From the NCBI RefSeq assembly GCF_009827455.1, contig NZ_WTYZ01000001.1, positions 2,365,001 to 2,429,000 on the forward strand: a stretch of DNA of 64,000 bases, given 5' to 3'. Of this stretch, positions 1 through 8,964 are shown piece by piece. The stretch comes from Pontixanthobacter aestiaquae. Lineage in GTDB: Bacteria; Pseudomonadota; Alphaproteobacteria; Sphingomonadales; Sphingomonadaceae. Under the pieces are notes generated by a model, which was not told where the DNA came from, searched no databases, and worked only from the letters and a program-made list of their open reading frames with translations. The position numbers were made by a program, and so were the translations under genes. Each line of letters starts with the position of its first letter. Position 1 is the stretch's first letter.

Positions 1-37
1 TGACCGCCAACATGACCCTGCTCCTTCGATTGCAGGC

Positions 38-604
38 CTATTTCTCTTTCGACTTGCTTCCCCAATTGATCAGCCGCGTTATGCCGCTGCCCATTTTAAT
101 CAGCGCCATCAGCGCAGGTTTTGGAACATTGAGCATCTCGTCATGCCAACGTGACATGGTGGACACGAAGCCAAGCATACTTTCCAGCTTCTCGCGCGCC
201 TGCAGGCTAACCTGATCATCTCGCTGCGCTTCGGCGAGGCAGGATTTCAAGGCCTGTTCGGCCGGATCGATCTCCCGCTCCTTGCGCCCCTGTGCAATGC
301 GGGTAGCCATTTCCCATATGTCGGCCTCCGCCGCATAATGATCGCGCCGGTCGCCAAAGATGGGCACGCGGTGGATCAGCCGCCAGCCCAGCAATTCGCG
401 CAGGGAATTGGACACATTAGACCGCGCCATAGACAGTTTCGCCGCGATATCTTCGGCAGTCTGCGGATCATCGGAGATAAACAGCAACGCGTGGATCTGA
501 GCGACCGAGCGGTTTACACCCCATTGATTGCCCAAGTCCCCCCAATGGAGGACGAACTTGGCAACCGAAGGCGATAATCGCGACTCGACGTTAATTTCTG
601 TCAT
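38..604 (-). CDS. GbsR/MarR-type transcriptional regulator
   Basis: 188 residues. The N-terminal half reads as a winged helix: residues 50-80 (TAEDIAAKLSMARSNVSNSL) form a helix-turn-helix typical of the GbsR branch of MarR regulators, where the wing follows as the IFGDRRDHY segment. The C-terminal half is a helical dimerisation region. Such proteins bind DNA as dimers and usually repress a neighbouring gene. The ATG at 604 is chosen because it is the first in-frame start and lies inside a perfect palindrome (594-613), suggesting autoregulation. The ligand is not predictable. The gene diverges from the exported protein at 736, which may share its control region. Confidence 0.85.
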   Translation of the reverse strand: MTEINVESRLSPSVAKFVLHWGDLGNQWGVNRSVAQIHALLFISDDPQTAEDIAAKLSMARSNVSNSLRELLGWRLIHRVPIFGDRRDHYAAEADIWEMATRIAQGRKEREIDPAEQALKSCLAEAQRDDQVSLQAREKLESMLGFVSTMSRWHDEMLNVPKPALMALIKMGSGITRLINWGSKSKEK

Positions 605-613
605 GACAGAAAT
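594..613. promoter_or_regulatory. 20-bp perfect palindrome over the start codon of the GbsR-like gene
   Basis: The sequence ATTTCTGTCATGACAGAAAT is a perfect inverted repeat and the regulator's ATG is at its centre. Winged-helix dimers recognise palindromes of this size, so it is a good candidate for an autoregulatory operator. The assignment is inferred from position and symmetry only. Confidence 0.55.
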
Positions 614-735
614 ATCAGATACTAATGGCGTAGTGTCAATAGCATGTGGCCTTTCGAGCTTCCCTGTTCACGAACTGGAGTTTCCAGGCCAAAGATATTA
701 TACAGCACTGTCCAATATGATCGGGAGAGAGTGTC

Positions 736-1488
736 ATGCGCCAAATTTTCCTAGTCACGGCAGCCGCAGCCGCCATTGCAACACAACAGATGCCCGCAGA
801 GCAATTGTCTGAGCAACCAGCTGCACAATCAATCGGAGAAGCGACTTCGGAGCCGTCGGAGAAATTCGAAGATGCTGTGGAGCGGATCGGCAAGCTGTTT
901 GAAGACGGCTTTGATGAACTGTCGGGAGACGACAGAGTAACCCGCGACCTGTTTCTTGAAGCGGCCACCAGTGCCGAGACGGTTCTCGCAGAGCATCCGG
1001 ATCTAGACGAAGAATCCAAACGCGACATGCATCTGAAAGCCGCAAACGGGTATTATTATGCAGCGGAGAAAGAGCATTGGATGGCGCCGGGCGCAAGCGA
1101 TGACGGTGCTTTGAGCACAGCTACGATCGATTATTTGTTAAAGGCGCTCGAGCACCAAAAAATCGTATTCGCCGAGGGTCAGAATGATCTGCTCGTCGCC
1201 GAATATCTGTTTGGTACGACAATGCTGGTAGAACACGGTATGACAACCGGCGATCCGCGAACCGAAGAGTGGTCGATTGCGAATGTCCATGCCGGACGCT
1301 TGCGGATCGATGAGTCCAAGATGTTTGACCGCGATACGCATTATGGCGCGATGAGCGACCTTGCAGTCACATTGATAGATCATGCCAAGATCACCGGTAA
1401 TGCCGAAGCACGGCAGGAAGCCGATAAGCTGATCGCCGAAATTCCAGCTGACGAGCGTAGTTTCGATCTTCGTGACCGCCTAAGATAG
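736..1488 (+). CDS. Exported protein of unknown function
   Basis: 250 residues. It opens with a short signal-peptide-like stretch (MRQIFLVTAAAAAIATQQ) followed by an acidic low-complexity linker, then an all-helical body of roughly residues 40-245 rich in Ala, Glu and Asp that resembles TPR-like helical repeats without a clear motif. I do not recognise a family. It is preceded by GGGAGAGAG about 7 bases before the ATG, a good ribosome binding site. It converges on rplQ and ends just before a shared hairpin terminator. It diverges from the GbsR-like regulator, so it may be that regulator's target, but nothing proves it. Confidence 0.7.
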   Translation: MRQIFLVTAAAAAIATQQMPAEQLSEQPAAQSIGEATSEPSEKFEDAVERIGKLFEDGFDELSGDDRVTRDLFLEAATSAETVLAEHPDLDEESKRDMHLKAANGYYYAAEKEHWMAPGASDDGALSTATIDYLLKALEHQKIVFAEGQNDLLVAEYLFGTTMLVEHGMTTGDPRTEEWSIANVHAGRLRIDESKMFDRDTHYGAMSDLAVTLIDHAKITGNAEARQEADKLIAEIPADERSFDLRDRLR

Positions 1489-1512
1489 CGACCAGCACTG
1501 CGCTAACGAAAA

Positions 1513-1538
1513 GGGCCGCAGGATCTCTCCTGCGGCCC
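1513..1538 (-). terminator. Rho-independent terminator after rplQ
   Basis: An 11-bp GC-rich stem (GGGCCGCAGGA and its complement) with a four-base loop. Read on the minus strand it is followed by TTTT, so it ends the rpsM-rpsK-rpoA-rplQ transcript. It may also stop the convergent gene at 736-1488, although the plus side lacks a T run. Confidence 0.85.
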
Positions 1539-1576
1539 ACTCGGTGACTGGCTGAAGTTCGCGCCCTAAAAAAGGC

Positions 1577-1999
1577 TTACGCGTCTTCGAAATCTTCGTC
1601 TTCGTTCATCGCCGGGCCGCTGTCCTGGCCCTTGGCATCGACATCACGGTCGACCAGTTCGATGATTGCCAGCGGAGCAGCATCGCTGCCACGCAGGCCG
1701 GCTTTGATCACGCGGGTATAGCCACCATCACGGTCGGCGTAGCGCTCTGCCAGAACGTCAAACAGCTTCTTAAGCTGTGTTTCGTCCAGCAAGCGGCTTT
1801 GCGCCAGGCGGCGGTTAGACAGGCCGCCACGCTTTGCCAGCGTGATCAGCTTCTCGATGTAAGGACGCAGTTCTTTCGCCTTGGGCAGAGTCGTCTTGAT
1901 CTGCTCGTGCTTGATCAGAGCAGCCGACATATTGCGGAAAAGAGCCTTACGGTGACCCGATTTACGGCTCAGCGTGCGCTGTGAAAGTCCGTGACGCAT
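1577..1999 (-). CDS. rplQ: 50S ribosomal protein L17
   Basis: 140 residues. It begins [20 protein letters not shown], the invariant N-terminus of bL17, and continues with the [19 protein letters not shown] core. L17 lines the exit-tunnel side of the large subunit. The last 25 residues form an acidic tail (ending EDEDFEDA), common in alphaproteobacterial versions. It is the last gene of the alpha operon, 85 bases after rpoA, and is followed by a strong terminator. Confidence 0.98.
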   Translation of the reverse strand: MRHGLSQRTLSRKSGHRKALFRNMSAALIKHEQIKTTLPKAKELRPYIEKLITLAKRGGLSNRRLAQSRLLDETQLKKLFDVLAERYADRDGGYTRVIKAGLRGSDAAPLAIIELVDRDVDAKGQDSGPAMNEDEDFEDA

Positions 2000-2084
2000 T
2001 GGAATATTCCTTCAGTTCGTAAGGGGCCCGTATGAGGTAGCCCAGTGCTGGCGGCGCTTAAGGTGCGCCGCCGATACCCTATTA

Positions 2085-3140
2085 TTAGCCCAGAAGTTCT
2101 TGCTCGAGCTTCTTGGCCATTTCTTCGATGTTTTCAGGCGGCCATCCAGGGATGTCCATGCCGAGACGCAGACCCATGCTCGAAAGCACTTCCTTGATCT
2201 CGTTGAGCGACTTGCGGCCAAAGTTAGGCGTACGCAGCATCTCGGCTTCGGTCTTCTGGACCAGATCACCGATATAGATGATGTTGTCGTTCTTGAGGCA
2301 GTTTGCCGAACGGACCGAAAGTTCCAGTTCGTCGACCTTCTTGAGCAGGTAACGGTTGAGCTGGTTCGCATCGTCTTCTTGCGGCTGGGCAGCCTGGCCG
2401 ATCATAGCCGACTGCGGCTGCGGAATGCCGTCTTCGAAGTGGACGAACAGCGTCAGTTGGTCCTGCAGGATGCGTGCAGCGTATGCCACTGCATCTTCGG
2501 GAGCGACCGTGCCGTCGGTTTCGACAGTCAGAGACAGCTTGTCAAAATCGAGTTCCTGACCGACACGGGCCTTCTCGACCTTGTAGCTCACCTGACGGAC
2601 TGGCGAGTACAGCGAGTCCACCGGAATAAGACCGATTGGTGCGTCAGCCGGACGGTTTTGAACCGCCGGGACATAACCGCTGCCAACGTCAGCTGTCAGT
2701 TCCATGTTGAAAGTCGCGCCTTCATCAAGGTGACAGATCACGAGATCCTTGTTCATCACTTCGATGTCGCCAGAAACAGCGATATCGCCAGCCTTGATTT
2801 CGGCAGGGCCGGTTGCGGAAAGTTGCAGACGCTTGGGGCCCTCGCCTTCCATCTTAAGTGCGATTTGCTTCACGTTCAGAACGATGTCGGTGACATCTTC
2901 ACGAACGCCAGCGAGCGACGAGAATTCGTGCAGCACGTTCTCGATTTTGATCGATGTAATTGCAGCACCCTGCAGGCTCGACAACAGAACGCGGCGCAGC
3001 GCGTTACCGAGTGTCAGACCAAAACCGCGCTCAAGCGGTTCAGCAATGAAAGTGGCCTTGCGAGACTTGTCGCTGCCTTCCTTCATTTCGAGAGTGTTGG
3101 GTTTCTTGAGTTCCTGCCAGTTCTTGGTGTTGACGGACAT
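2085..3140 (-). CDS. rpoA: RNA polymerase alpha subunit
   Basis: 351 residues, normal length. The N-terminal domain (about 20-235) carries the dimerisation and beta/beta-prime assembly region, with [21 protein letters not shown] linker leads to the C-terminal domain (about 265-335) with the paired helix-hairpin-helix signature ending [19 protein letters not shown], which binds UP elements and activators. I chose the ATG at 3140 (MSVNTKNWQ) over an in-frame start 18 bases upstream because AGGGGAA lies 6 bases before it. It sits between rpsK and rplQ as in most bacteria. Confidence 0.98.
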   Translation of the reverse strand: MSVNTKNWQELKKPNTLEMKEGSDKSRKATFIAEPLERGFGLTLGNALRRVLLSSLQGAAITSIKIENVLHEFSSLAGVREDVTDIVLNVKQIALKMEGEGPKRLQLSATGPAEIKAGDIAVSGDIEVMNKDLVICHLDEGATFNMELTADVGSGYVPAVQNRPADAPIGLIPVDSLYSPVRQVSYKVEKARVGQELDFDKLSLTVETDGTVAPEDAVAYAARILQDQLTLFVHFEDGIPQPQSAMIGQAAQPQEDDANQLNRYLLKKVDELELSVRSANCLKNDNIIYIGDLVQKTEAEMLRTPNFGRKSLNEIKEVLSSMGLRLGMDIPGWPPENIEEMAKKLEQELLG

Positions 3141-3250
3141 GAAATTCCCCTGGTTCAAATGCGGGCTGGACCGAAGCGTTGAGTGCCTACCTCAACGCGC
3201 CCGGTCCGGAAAAACTTGGCGACCTCAACGGACCGCCAGGCAAGTTCAGA

Positions 3251-3640
3251 TCAGACGCGGCGACGCTTGGACGGCCGGACACCATTATGCGGTATCGGTG
3301 TAACGTCACGGATCGAAGTGATCGTAAAGCCAACTGCAGCGAGACCGCGCAGTGCACTTTCACGGCCCGAACCCGGGCCTTTCACTTCGACTTCCAGCGT
3401 ACGGACGCCGTGTTCGGCGGCCTTCTTACCGGCATCATCTGCTGCGACCTGAGCAGCATAAGGTGTCGATTTACGACTGCCTTTGAACCCCATCGTACCG
3501 GCGCTGGACCAGCTAATCGCATTGCCCTGCGCATCGGTGATGGTGATCATTGTGTTGTTAAAGCTGGCATTGATGTGTGCAACGCCGCTTGAGATGTTTT
3601 TCTTGTCGCGTTTTCTAACCCGACCTGCTTCGCGTGCCAT
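3251..3640 (-). CDS. rpsK: 30S ribosomal protein S11
   Basis: 129 residues. The uS11 core is intact: [39 protein letters not shown] and the C-terminal [20 protein letters not shown]11 lines the platform of the small subunit near the 3' end of 16S rRNA. It lies between rpsM and rpoA in the alpha operon, 51 bases after rpsM. Confidence 0.98.
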   Translation of the reverse strand: MAREAGRVRKRDKKNISSGVAHINASFNNTMITITDAQGNAISWSSAGTMGFKGSRKSTPYAAQVAADDAGKKAAEHGVRTLEVEVKGPGSGRESALRGLAAVGFTITSIRDVTPIPHNGVRPSKRRRV

Positions 3641-3691
3641 GTTAATGGTGTCCTATTTCTTGAAAGAAGAATGCAAGCTGCTGAAGAGCGC

Positions 3692-4060
3692 TTACTTCTT
3701 CTTGCCGGCGATCGGCTTCGCCTTACCCTTGCGGGTACGGGCGTTGGTGTGCGTACGCTGTCCGCGAACGGGCAAGCCGTTACGGTGACGAAGACCGCGA
3801 TAAGACCGCAAATCCATCAGACGCTTGATGTTCATCGCAGTGTCACGGCGAAGATCGCCTTCCACCTGATGACCTTCGTCGATCGTTTCGCGAATCTGGA
3901 CGACTTCCGCGTCAGTCAGATCCTGCACCCGGCGGGCGTGATCGATGCCAAGCTTGTCAGCGATTTGGACAGCCGTTGTGCGGCCAATTCCGTGAATATA
4001 GGTCAGCGCAATAATAACGCGCTTATTTGTGGGGAGGTTTACCCCGGCAATACGAGCCAC
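3692..4060 (-). CDS. rpsM: 30S ribosomal protein S13
   Basis: 122 residues, starting with GTG at 4060 ([26 protein letters not shown]), preceded by GGAG. The C-terminal [24 protein letters not shown] tail, which reaches toward A- and P-site tRNA, is present. In many alphaproteobacteria rpsM follows adk directly; here gdhA and an exported protein lie between, and rpsM has its own candidate promoter and a hairpin in its leader. Confidence 0.98.
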   Translation of the reverse strand: MARIAGVNLPTNKRVIIALTYIHGIGRTTAVQIADKLGIDHARRVQDLTDAEVVQIRETIDEGHQVEGDLRRDTAMNIKRLMDLRSYRGLRHRNGLPVRGQRTHTNARTRKGKAKPIAGKKK

Positions 4061-4164
4061 TTAATATTTCTCCATGCTCCACAGGGATTTAGCGCGATTG
4101 GCGCCGTGCCCTATCTCATAGCTACAATTTCACCGCCAAATTTCGTGTATTTGCAGAACGCAAA

Positions 4165-4204
4165 AAATCCGGATGGCACACAAAGGCTGCGGCCTGCCGG
4201 ATTT
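4165..4204 (-). terminator. Hairpin with T run between gdhA and rpsM (terminator or attenuator)
   Basis: On the minus strand an 8-bp stem AAATCCGG/CCGGATTT closes a 24-base loop and runs straight into six T residues. It lies about 105 bases before the rpsM start and downstream of the candidate promoter at 4271-4300. It could end gdhA transcripts, attenuate the rpsM operon, or both. Confidence 0.6.
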
Positions 4205-4270
4205 ACCCGAAACTGACGAATGAAGGGCGCGCTTAGTAGGATTCGCAGCCTGCGTCAACAAGCAACACGC

Positions 4271-4300
4271 CCTATATACGCATACTTCGCTATCGGACAA
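4271..4300 (-). promoter_or_regulatory. Candidate promoter of the rpsM-rpsK-rpoA-rplQ operon
   Basis: On the minus strand TTGTCC (4300-4295) and TATAGG (4276-4271) are separated by 18 bases. A second possible pair lies closer to the gene: TTGACG (4258-4253), 17 bases, TAAGCG (4235-4230). Both match the housekeeping sigma pattern and lie between gdhA and rpsM. Assigned by eye. Confidence 0.45.
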
Positions 4301-4388
4301 CCAAATGGGTGCTGCGCGAATGAATACAAGGGATTTAGAGCCCCTTTGACTTCACGTCACGACTGCTCCGCCACCCTTGGCCAAATTG

Positions 4389-5744
4389 CTAGACCACCCC
4401 AAACGCCAGCATCGCATCGGCGACTTTCTTGAACCCGGCGATATTCGCACCTTTTACATAGTCGACATAACCGTTTCCATCGTCGCCATATTCGACGCAT
4501 TTCTCGTGAATGCCTTCCATAAGATCAGTCAGCATATCGCCGAGTTTTTCCTGATTCCAGCTGATCCGCTCGGAGTTCTGGCTCATTTCCAGGCCAGAAA
4601 CCGCCACGCCGCCAGCATTGGCAGCCTTGCCCGGACCATAGAGAATTTTCGCATCATGGAAGACGTGCACACCCTCCAGAGTGGTAGGCATATTCGCGCC
4701 CTCGGAAACTCCCTGAACGCCGTTTTTGACCAGCGCCTTCGCTTCATCCTCGTTGAGTTCGTTCTGCGTGGCGCACGGTAGCGCCAGATCGCATGTCACA
4801 TCCCATGGGCGCTTGCCTTCATGGAACGATGCGCCGGTGAAGTGATCAGCATATTCGCTGATCCGCCCGCGTTTTACGGTTTTGAGCTCCTTCACCCAGT
4901 CGATTTTTTCCTGATCGATCCCGTCCGGATCGTGGATGAAACCGCCCGAGTCCGACAGTGTCAGAACTTTGCCGCCCAGCTGCGTGATCTTTTCGGCCGC
5001 GTGCGTCGCCACATTACCGGATCCGGAGATCACTGCCGTCTTACCCTCGACATCTTGACCTTTATGCTTGAGCATATTCTGGAGGAAATAGACCGCGCCA
5101 TACCCGGTTGCTTCTGGCCGCATTTTCGAACCACCAAATTCGATGGCTTTGCCCGTCAGCACGCCTTCCCAGCGGCCTGTAATCCGCTTGTACTGGCCAA
5201 ACATATAGCCAATCTCGCGCCCGCCCACGCCGATATCGCCCGCTGGTACATCGGTGTCGGGGCCAATATGGCGATAGAGTTCGGTCATGAAGGCTTGGCA
5301 GAAACGCATGACTTCGCTGTCAGATTTACCGCGCGGGTTGAAGTTGGAGCCGCCCTTGCCCCCACCCATCGGCAAACCGGTGAGCGAGTTCTTGAATGTC
5401 TGCTCGAATGCGAGGAATTTTAGAACGCTTTCAGTCACACTCGGGTGGAAACGGATGCCCCCTTTATAGGGGCCAATGGCGTTGTTGTTTTGAACACGCC
5501 AACCGCGTTGGACGCGGATGTTGTGATTGTCGTCTTCCCAGCACACGCGGAACGATACGACGCGATCAGGCTCGGCGATCCGGCGTAGGATTTGCGCGGC
5601 ATGATACTCTTCTTTGTCCGAAATGAAATCATACACATCCTGCGCGACTTCCTGCACAGCCTGTACAAATTCGGTTTGCCCAGGATTGCGCTTCTTCACG
5701 CCCTCCATAAAAGTCGAAAGATCTACGTGGTCAGATACAGCCAT
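4389..5744 (-). CDS. gdhA: NADP-specific glutamate dehydrogenase
   Basis: 451 residues, the size of the hexameric bacterial NADP enzyme, which makes glutamate from 2-oxoglutarate, ammonia and NADPH. The family core is clear: GGIRFHPSVTESVLKFLAFEQ, the substrate lysine region PMGGGKGGSNFNPRGKSD, PAGDIGVGGREIGYMFGQYK, and the dinucleotide fold GSGNVATHAAEKI. A Shine-Dalgarno GGAGGGGG precedes the ATG. It is inserted between adk and rpsM, where most alphaproteobacteria have no gene, which places a nitrogen-assimilation enzyme inside the translation gene cluster. A hairpin with T run follows it. Confidence 0.96.
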   Translation of the reverse strand: MAVSDHVDLSTFMEGVKKRNPGQTEFVQAVQEVAQDVYDFISDKEEYHAAQILRRIAEPDRVVSFRVCWEDDNHNIRVQRGWRVQNNNAIGPYKGGIRFHPSVTESVLKFLAFEQTFKNSLTGLPMGGGKGGSNFNPRGKSDSEVMRFCQAFMTELYRHIGPDTDVPAGDIGVGGREIGYMFGQYKRITGRWEGVLTGKAIEFGGSKMRPEATGYGAVYFLQNMLKHKGQDVEGKTAVISGSGNVATHAAEKITQLGGKVLTLSDSGGFIHDPDGIDQEKIDWVKELKTVKRGRISEYADHFTGASFHEGKRPWDVTCDLALPCATQNELNEDEAKALVKNGVQGVSEGANMPTTLEGVHVFHDAKILYGPGKAANAGGVAVSGLEMSQNSERISWNQEKLGDMLTDLMEGIHEKCVEYGDDGNGYVDYVKGANIAGFKKVADAMLAFGVV

Positions 5745-5908
5745 TGTCGCCCCCTCCAGCGGTGCTCGGGACGAAACAGCCCCGTAAATGTTTTAGCAAC
5801 CCAGGTGGCAGCGTATTGTAACTGTCCGACAAATCAGGCCGCATTATTATGCTGGCCATACCCTAGCGGAGATCGCGCTGCCGCCAACCCCCAGGACCGA
5901 ATTGGAGT

Positions 5909-6640
5909 TTACCGATCCTCGACCAGATCACCGAATGCTTCATCGACACTGATCTTGGGTTCGATCTTAGCGTCAGGGTCTTGTTCTGAGTCCCCTTCTG
6001 CTGCTTCAACTGCATCCAAGTCGGCAGCTTGCTCAACCGCATCGGTTGTCACTGGCTCCGCTTTTGGCTCTTTGGTAGCATCAGGATCTTCTACTTCACC
6101 CAGCAATTCCGCAAGTCCGCCCAATTGCTGCGACATCACACCATCGACGGCCTTGGCAATGCTCGGCACTTCAAAGCGCATATAGCCGCCGACCGCATAC
6201 TCAAACGTAATCCGAGTACCGTCACCATCCTTTGCCAAAGTAACAGTCAGGATGGCATTGACAGGCTCACTCTGGAGCGGCCCCAAAGCACCCTCCATCC
6301 GCAATGCCTGGTCCGGCATCGCAAGGATAACCGACATGTGTTTGACGCTCCCTGCGAGACCGACAGTTTTGGCAGTGTCGTTTTCCGGAATACGTTCGCA
6401 GAAACAACCGCCCGCCTGCGGGGTCAGCATCATGTTTGCAGAGTCACCGGAGAACGTATGCGCGGAATTCCACCATGATCCCGGCTGAGTCAATGCAAGC
6501 CATGCTTCGCGCAAGTCCGCCGAAACGACTTTGGTATCGCGCGTTACGAACGCGCTGTCTTCCAGCTCCACGACTTTGGCGTTGGCCGGAATAGCGGCCA
6601 TTGCCGCCAGGCCCGCCAACGTCATTGAAAATTTGCGCAT
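5909..6640 (-). CDS. Exported SRPBCC/START-like protein
   Basis: 243 residues from the ATG at 6640, which has AAAGAGG five bases upstream and begins a signal peptide (MRKFSMTLAGLAAMAAIPANA). A longer in-frame start at 6670 is less likely. The body (about 25-170) resembles the SRPBCC/polyketide-cyclase-like fold seen in exported sphingomonad proteins (REAWLALTQPGSWWNSAHTFSG ... GTRITFEYAVGGYM). Residues 175-243 are a highly acidic, probably disordered tail. The ligand is unknown. It lies between adk and gdhA in the interrupted alpha operon region. Confidence 0.75.
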   Translation of the reverse strand: MRKFSMTLAGLAAMAAIPANAKVVELEDSAFVTRDTKVVSADLREAWLALTQPGSWWNSAHTFSGDSANMMLTPQAGGCFCERIPENDTAKTVGLAGSVKHMSVILAMPDQALRMEGALGPLQSEPVNAILTVTLAKDGDGTRITFEYAVGGYMRFEVPSIAKAVDGVMSQQLGGLAELLGEVEDPDATKEPKAEPVTTDAVEQAADLDAVEAAEGDSEQDPDAKIEPKISVDEAFGDLVEDR

Positions 6641-6730
6641 TGTCACCTCTTTCACATCCCGCTTTTGCAATCCTATCCCACGGACAGGTGCACTTGAAAA
6701 GGGAGGAAAAGAAGTTGCCCTAACGCGGGA

Positions 6731-7381
6731 TTAGTCTGCGGCGAGAACGGCATCAAGCGCTGCCGTCACTGCATCAATGCTTGCCATACCGTCGACGCCT
6801 GTAACAATCCCGCGCTCGGCATAGATCGGCAGGATTGGCGCTGTCTTGGCGCGATATTCCTGCATCCGGTTGCGAACCGTTTCTTCATTATCGTCGGGAC
6901 GGCGCTTGAATTCTGTCGAACCGCATTTGTCGCAGGTTCCTTCGACCTCGGGTTTCGCATGGCGATCATGATAACCGGCGCCGCAATTGGCACAGGTATA
7001 ACGACCGGTAATGCGATCAACCAGAGCGTCTTCATCGACCTCAAGCTCAATCACATGATCGAGCGACCGGCCGTGCTTAGCAAGAATTTCATCAAGAGCT
7101 GCGGCCTGCGCGGCAGTACGCGGATAGCCATCGAAAATCGCGCCGACATCGGCGCCCATCGCGGCCAGCTCATCGTCGATCAATGCAGAAACGATTTCGT
7201 CTGAGACGAGATCGCCGCGTTCCATCACAGCTTTGGCTTCGAGGCCGACCGCGGTCTGCGCTTTCACGGCAGCGCGGAGCATGTCGCCAGTCGAAAGCTG
7301 GCGCATGTTATGTTTCGCTTCAAGATTCGCGGATTGCGTGCCTTTGCCCGCACCCGGAGGTCCCAGAAGAATGATATTCAC
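6731..7381 (-). CDS. adk: Adenylate kinase
   Basis: 216 residues. It interconverts ATP + AMP and 2 ADP in the cytoplasm. The P-loop GPPGAGKGT is at residues 7-15 and the LID contains four cysteines in two CxxC pairs (CANC and CDKC, about residues 130-153), the zinc-binding LID type. The gene follows secY by 60 bases, the usual arrangement. Confidence 0.97.
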   Translation of the reverse strand: MNIILLGPPGAGKGTQSANLEAKHNMRQLSTGDMLRAAVKAQTAVGLEAKAVMERGDLVSDEIVSALIDDELAAMGADVGAIFDGYPRTAAQAAALDEILAKHGRSLDHVIELEVDEDALVDRITGRYTCANCGAGYHDRHAKPEVEGTCDKCGSTEFKRRPDDNEETVRNRMQEYRAKTAPILPIYAERGIVTGVDGMASIDAVTAALDAVLAAD

Positions 7382-7441
7382 GCCAGCAACCCCTAACTCT
7401 CGAAACCCGTTTCGTTCAATCTGCCAAAGCGTCCGGCGCGC

Positions 7442-8812
7442 CTAGCGTGGCCGGCCACGGCCCTTCAACTTGGCCTTCTTGATCAGATCACCATACTGGT
7501 GCGCCAGCAAATGCGATTGTATCTGACTGATCGTATCCACAGTCACGTTGACCACAATCAGCAAGCTGGTTCCGCCAAGGAACAGCGGCACACCGGTTTG
7601 CGCAATCACATATTCGGGCAGCACACAGACCAAAGTCAGATAGAGCGCCCCCACAACGGTGATGCGAGTCAAAACGTAATCGAGATAATCTGCGGTCCGC
7701 TTACCGGGCCGAATGCCGGGAATGAAGCCGCCATTCTTCTTCAGATTGTCTGCCGTTTCTTCCGGGTTGAACACAACCGCAGTGTAGAAGAAGCAGAAGA
7801 AGATAATGCCCGCCGCATATAGCAGCATGTAGAGCGGCTGACCGTGGTTCAGATATTGCAGCGTCGTCTGAAGCGCACCGCCTGCACCCGAGCTGGTATC
7901 GATCGAGTTACCCGCAAACTGCGTGATCGTCAGCGGCAGCAGCAAAAGCGAGCTTGCGAAGATCGGCGGAATAACGCCGGCCGTGTTGAGCTTCAACGGC
8001 AAATGCGAACGGTCGGCTTGCATCATACCCTTCGCGCTCGCACGCTTGGGATACTGGATAAGCAGGCGCCGCTGTGCCCGCTCTACGAAGCAGATGAGCA
8101 AGATCAGTACTACAACCATCAGCAGGAAGCCAATGATGATGCCGGGAGCGATCGAACCAGTGCGGCTTCCTTCGAACAAGTTCGCTGCAAAGGTCGGGAA
8201 CTGGGCGACAATACCCGCCATAATGATCAACGAAACGCCGTTGCCAATACCGCGCGAAGTGATTTGCTCACCAAGCCACAGCAGGAACATGGTGCCGCCG
8301 ACAAGGCTGATCACCGCACCGATGCGGAAAGTCATACCCGGATCGACAACTGCGGCGATACCGCTCTGCGCACCGAATGCTTCCAAGCCGGATGCCAGGA
8401 ACCAGCCCTGGATTGCGCACAGGAACACCGTGCCGTAACGCGTATATTGGTTGAGCTTCTGGCGGCCGGTCTGGCCTTCTTTCTTCAGCGCAGCGAGTGT
8501 CGGGTGCAGCGACGATGCCATCTGCACCACAATCGATGCGGTAATGTACGGCATAACGCCAAGAGCGATGAGGCTCATCCGCTCCAAACTACCGCCCGTA
8601 AAAGCGTTGAGCAGATCGACGACGCCGCCCTGCGTACGTTCGGCGAGTACCGCCAATGCCTGCGGGTTAACGCCCGGCAGCGGCACAAAGCTGAGAAAGC
8701 GGAAAACGATAAGCGCGCCGATGGTGAACCAGATACGGTTCTTGAGCTCGGTCGCTTTCGAGAAATTGGCGAGGCTTAGATTGCTCGCAATATTATCGGC
8801 GCGTGATGCCAT
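7442..8812 (-). CDS. secY: Protein translocase subunit SecY
   Basis: 456 residues with ten membrane-spanning segments. Signatures include RFLSFVPLPGVNP in the first segment region, GVMPYITASIVVQ (plug and second segment), and the cytoplasmic loop before the last segments. SecY forms the protein-conducting channel with SecE and SecG in the inner membrane. It follows rplO with a 152-base spacer that contains two hairpins, longer than most spacings in this operon. Confidence 0.98.
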   Translation of the reverse strand: MASRADNIASNLSLANFSKATELKNRIWFTIGALIVFRFLSFVPLPGVNPQALAVLAERTQGGVVDLLNAFTGGSLERMSLIALGVMPYITASIVVQMASSLHPTLAALKKEGQTGRQKLNQYTRYGTVFLCAIQGWFLASGLEAFGAQSGIAAVVDPGMTFRIGAVISLVGGTMFLLWLGEQITSRGIGNGVSLIIMAGIVAQFPTFAANLFEGSRTGSIAPGIIIGFLLMVVVLILLICFVERAQRRLLIQYPKRASAKGMMQADRSHLPLKLNTAGVIPPIFASSLLLLPLTITQFAGNSIDTSSGAGGALQTTLQYLNHGQPLYMLLYAAGIIFFCFFYTAVVFNPEETADNLKKNGGFIPGIRPGKRTADYLDYVLTRITVVGALYLTLVCVLPEYVIAQTGVPLFLGGTSLLIVVNVTVDTISQIQSHLLAHQYGDLIKKAKLKGRGRPR

Positions 8813-8854
8813 GGAAACTTAAATCCTAATCATGCTCCGGCTGCTCAATAATAC

Positions 8855-8942
8855 GCCTCCGCTTGGAGGCCCCCAACACGAGGAACCGGTTTGAGCAGGA
8901 TACATAGGGAGCAAGGTACCCAATGTCGAACCCCTTGCTCCC
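8855..8942 (-). other. Two hairpins in the rplO-secY spacer
   Basis: A 10-bp perfect stem (8907-8916 with 8933-8942, GGGAGCAAGG and its complement) and a 6-bp stem (8855-8860 with 8865-8870) lie between rplO and secY. Neither is followed by a T run, so they look like RNA processing, stability or partial attenuation elements rather than terminators. Confidence 0.5.
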
Positions 8943-8964
8943 CAATCAATGTAATTTAACCGGA

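Noticed and set aside
2100-3182. Long plus-strand frame antisense to rpoA
   Set aside because: It mirrors the codon pattern of rpoA on the other strand, matches no family, and lacks a ribosome binding site.
7844-8779. Long plus-strand frame opposite secY
   Set aside because: Gln/Arg-rich reverse reading of a membrane protein gene; no support.
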